Below, in pieces: positions 61,624-64,000 of a stretch of DNA of 64,000 bases. Origin of the DNA: Motacilla alba alba (taxonomy: Eukaryota > Chordata > Aves > Passeriformes > Motacillidae). Numbering within the stretch: position 1 is the first letter of the stretch; each line of letters starts with the position of its first letter. The position numbers and the translations under genes were made by a program. A model generated the notes under the pieces. It saw only the letters and a program-made list of their open reading frames with translations. It was not told the DNA's origin and did not search any database. The stretch covers positions 92,344,429 to 92,408,428 of the forward strand of contig NC_052017.1 of the NCBI RefSeq assembly GCF_015832195.1. Reading direction: 5' to 3'.

Positions 61624-64000
61624 GTAATGAGCTCTCTCCTATCATCTTTCTTCTGCATCTGTTCCTATATTATTAAGGAAACAAACCCTTGGCCTCCTGT
61701 GCTACCTCTTTGTGCTGGGGAAGCCGCTCCCAGATTGGCTGTTTTTTCCATGGTAGGCTGGTGGTCAGAGCCAAAGAAAGGGTTTCCACACAGACCCCAA
61801 GGTCCAGCCATGCCCCAAGACACTCCCACATGTTTTTAGGTACAGAGAGAACATTGGGTTGGAGACTTGCTGGGGAAAATCTATCTCACAGCATGCTTAT
61901 TGTCAGACTTTAGGTAGGAGAGTTGCATCTGAAAGCAATTTAATTCAGCAGTTATCTCTAGCACACACAGCAGCTCGTTTGGATTTATTCCTGGATTTCA
62001 TTGCTAATTCTTTTGCTGTGTGGTTTGGGGCCCATATCCACTTGAATGCATCGGTGAGAATATTGTGGAGGTACTTGTGATCTGCACTAATATGTTTTAG
62101 ACCTGGATGAAATCCAGGGCCTGTATTCTCTTACTTATAAACATATCTGCTAGTGATTAGTTGCTGTTTTGAGCCTGACAAAGAAATGAATTATTTTTGA
62201 CAGATGAAATGTCTTTTGAGAGTCATTTAAAAAGCATTTGTGCAGCTTCAAGTCCTCTAATTATGACAACCTATCCAAACCTTTTAATTTCAGTCCTCTC
62301 TTACTCTTGGAGCTGGAAATAAAAATATAAATCATGAGGTGGTAGACTGAGATTTTGTTCCCCAAGCCACCTACTCCCTTGCTGGCAACATGAATGGCAA
62401 AAATTAGTACTTGAAGAACATTTCCATTCAAATCCTTCCCACTTCAGCCTGCTCAGAGCTAATGGTTTCTGGGTTTATAATAAGAGTGAAAAGCACCCAA
62501 TGCGAGAGGTAGCGCTGGTCAGTGTTACGCAGGCTTGCCAACTACATGAGTTCACTCTCTGTAACCCATGGCAACACAGACAAAAGGAACCGAGTGTGTG
62601 GCATTAAAGCCCACAGGCTTGGGCAGGTGGAGAAACATCTTTGTTGCTAATGATAGAAAAAGTTTTTTCAGCAGTATTTAATCAGGTACAGAGATACCCT
62701 CTGTCTTTTACCTGCCACTGCTCTGTAAAGGAAGAAAAGCAAGGAAAATGGCGTGCACCACAGCAGATCCCACACACCTGGGGACCAAATGAGCATGTCC
62801 TAGCCACACTCACATGGACAGGAGCAGGATATCAATCCCAGACCACGGCTCCACTCCAATGTCACAAGTAAATACCAAGTGACAGCTCTTTATAGTAGCT
62901 GTCTTGAGCTTGCTGATTTGTAAGAGAAAGGGGAGTGAGTATGAGTGTGGAAAGCTTTTTTTGTGACTTCAAAATTGTAAAATGCTACATGTGTCTTCAT
63001 TAACTTATGCTGAACTCTTTCACTTTGCAAAGCATTCCCTGTCTTGGGTAGGATGCCCTCAGGTCAGAGGCTTCAGCCACCAGTTATCCAAGATAGCCTT
63101 GTAAAAATTGACCCAAGGCTTTGAAGCCATCAGGAAGACAAGTCCCATTCCAAACAGATTAGCAACAGCACTTTTTGTTAGAGGTTAAGCAGGCTTGGAA
63201 AATGGGGTTTGAAACATGCCTGGATTGTCACATCAGGCTCATCTCTAATGCAGCTCACAGAGTCACAGACTGATGAAGCCAAGGTACTGGATGCTTTCAT
63301 AGAGAGAAATTCTGCCATGAAAATCCATGGCTGAGCAGGTGCACTGTGGGACACAGAGTGACCTCTTGATTTCCAAGATAACAATGGAAAGAGTTATTTT
63401 AGGTAAAACCCAAATATCATCCTGTTTTAAGAGGGATGTTAGAAGCAGAAAGAAGAGACAGCTTCTTCCATTCCTGTCCTTCTCCTCACCCTGATAATCA
63501 GGTTAGAAAACCCACATCTTCTGTATCTGACAGATTTAGTTTATAAAGGTATAAACCACTATATATAGCTGGTGTATATATGTACATGTATTACTCAGTT
63601 CGAGTAAATGTGTGTTCAGTACAGGGATTAGAGGGAAACGGGAAACCAAAACATGAGGTGTGTAAATCCATTGCTTCTCTGAAGCTAGATCCAGGTGACT
63701 TCAAACTGTGTGTGACTATGTTCTGCAAAACTTCAGAGCATTCACAATATGTTGGGTCCCTAAGTTATGTTAAGGGAGCATAAGAAAATGACTAGATGTA
63801 AGTGTCTGGGGGGGTTGAAGTTCAAAATACTTTTTAAACTTGACATCAGCTGTTTGTGAACCCTTTACTTGTGCTGGTTCCTAGTATGACTCCCAGTTGC
63901 TGGAGGATGGATGGTAAGAGTTCAAAATATCGCTCCCAGCTTCCATTACTACCTTTTGCAACAGCCCTGATCTGTGGCTGATATTAGGGAACCAAAGCCA
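61624..64000 (+). other. RIPOR2: Start of RIPOR2 intron 6, runs off the window
   Basis: The intron begins GTAATG. The next family segment (VDELYEAYC...) is not found in any frame up to 64000, so the intron is at least 2.4 kb. No repeat or RNA gene is recognised; a TATATA-rich stretch lies near 63560-63590. Confidence 0.8.

Noticed and set aside
61441..61839. 132-codon frame suggesting an extended RIPOR2 exon
   Set aside because: Only 61570-61623 matches the family. Acceptor and donor signals bound that segment, and the flanks have no similarity.
1..64000. CRISPR arrays, tRNA or rRNA genes, prophage or plasmid modules
   Set aside because: None seen. The spliced gene and CR1 LINEs show vertebrate nuclear DNA.

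Overview
The window is vertebrate nuclear DNA, most probably from a bird. The evidence is degenerate CR1 LINE 3' ends on both strands carrying the ATTCTGTGATT-type terminal repeat, together with a spliced gene whose exons read as RIPOR2 (FAM65B). Turtles and crocodilians also carry CR1, so 'bird' is an inference. Nothing bacterial, plasmid-like or phage-like is present, and there is no CRISPR array, rRNA or tRNA that I can recognise.

Layout. Positions 1 to about 40,000 are intergenic or far-upstream sequence: no exon I can identify, two plus-strand CR1 pieces (3.9-4.8 kb and 25.2 kb), one minus-strand CR1 (27.9-28.8 kb), low-complexity tracts, and a small isolated CpG cluster with two Sp1-type GC boxes at 25.45-25.61 kb. 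A strong CpG island lies at about 40.05-40.93 kb. It contains the first RIPOR2 coding exon (40149-40236) and a second possible, non-coding first exon ending at 40695. A 17.9-kb first intron follows, with two minus-strand CR1 copies and several AT-rich blocks that look like conserved regulatory DNA.

Five further coding exons follow on the + strand: 58169-58295, 59442-59597, 60232-60310, 60515-60538 and 61570-61623. Joined to the first exon they keep one open frame of 176 codons. The gene continues past the right edge; positions 61624-64000 are the start of the next intron.

RIPOR2 is an atypical inhibitor of RhoA-family GTPases, acting in cell polarity and migration, myoblast differentiation and hair-cell stereocilia. 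The part encoded here is the regulatory N-terminus, with serine motifs of the 14-3-3-binding type, and the beginning of the conserved helical region shared by RIPOR1, RIPOR2 and RIPOR3. The most interesting gene-level points are a GC-AG intron fixed by reading phase, a 24-base microexon, and two possible N-termini from alternative first exons. I found no convincing new biological system. The remaining observations are regulatory or structural candidates of modest interest.
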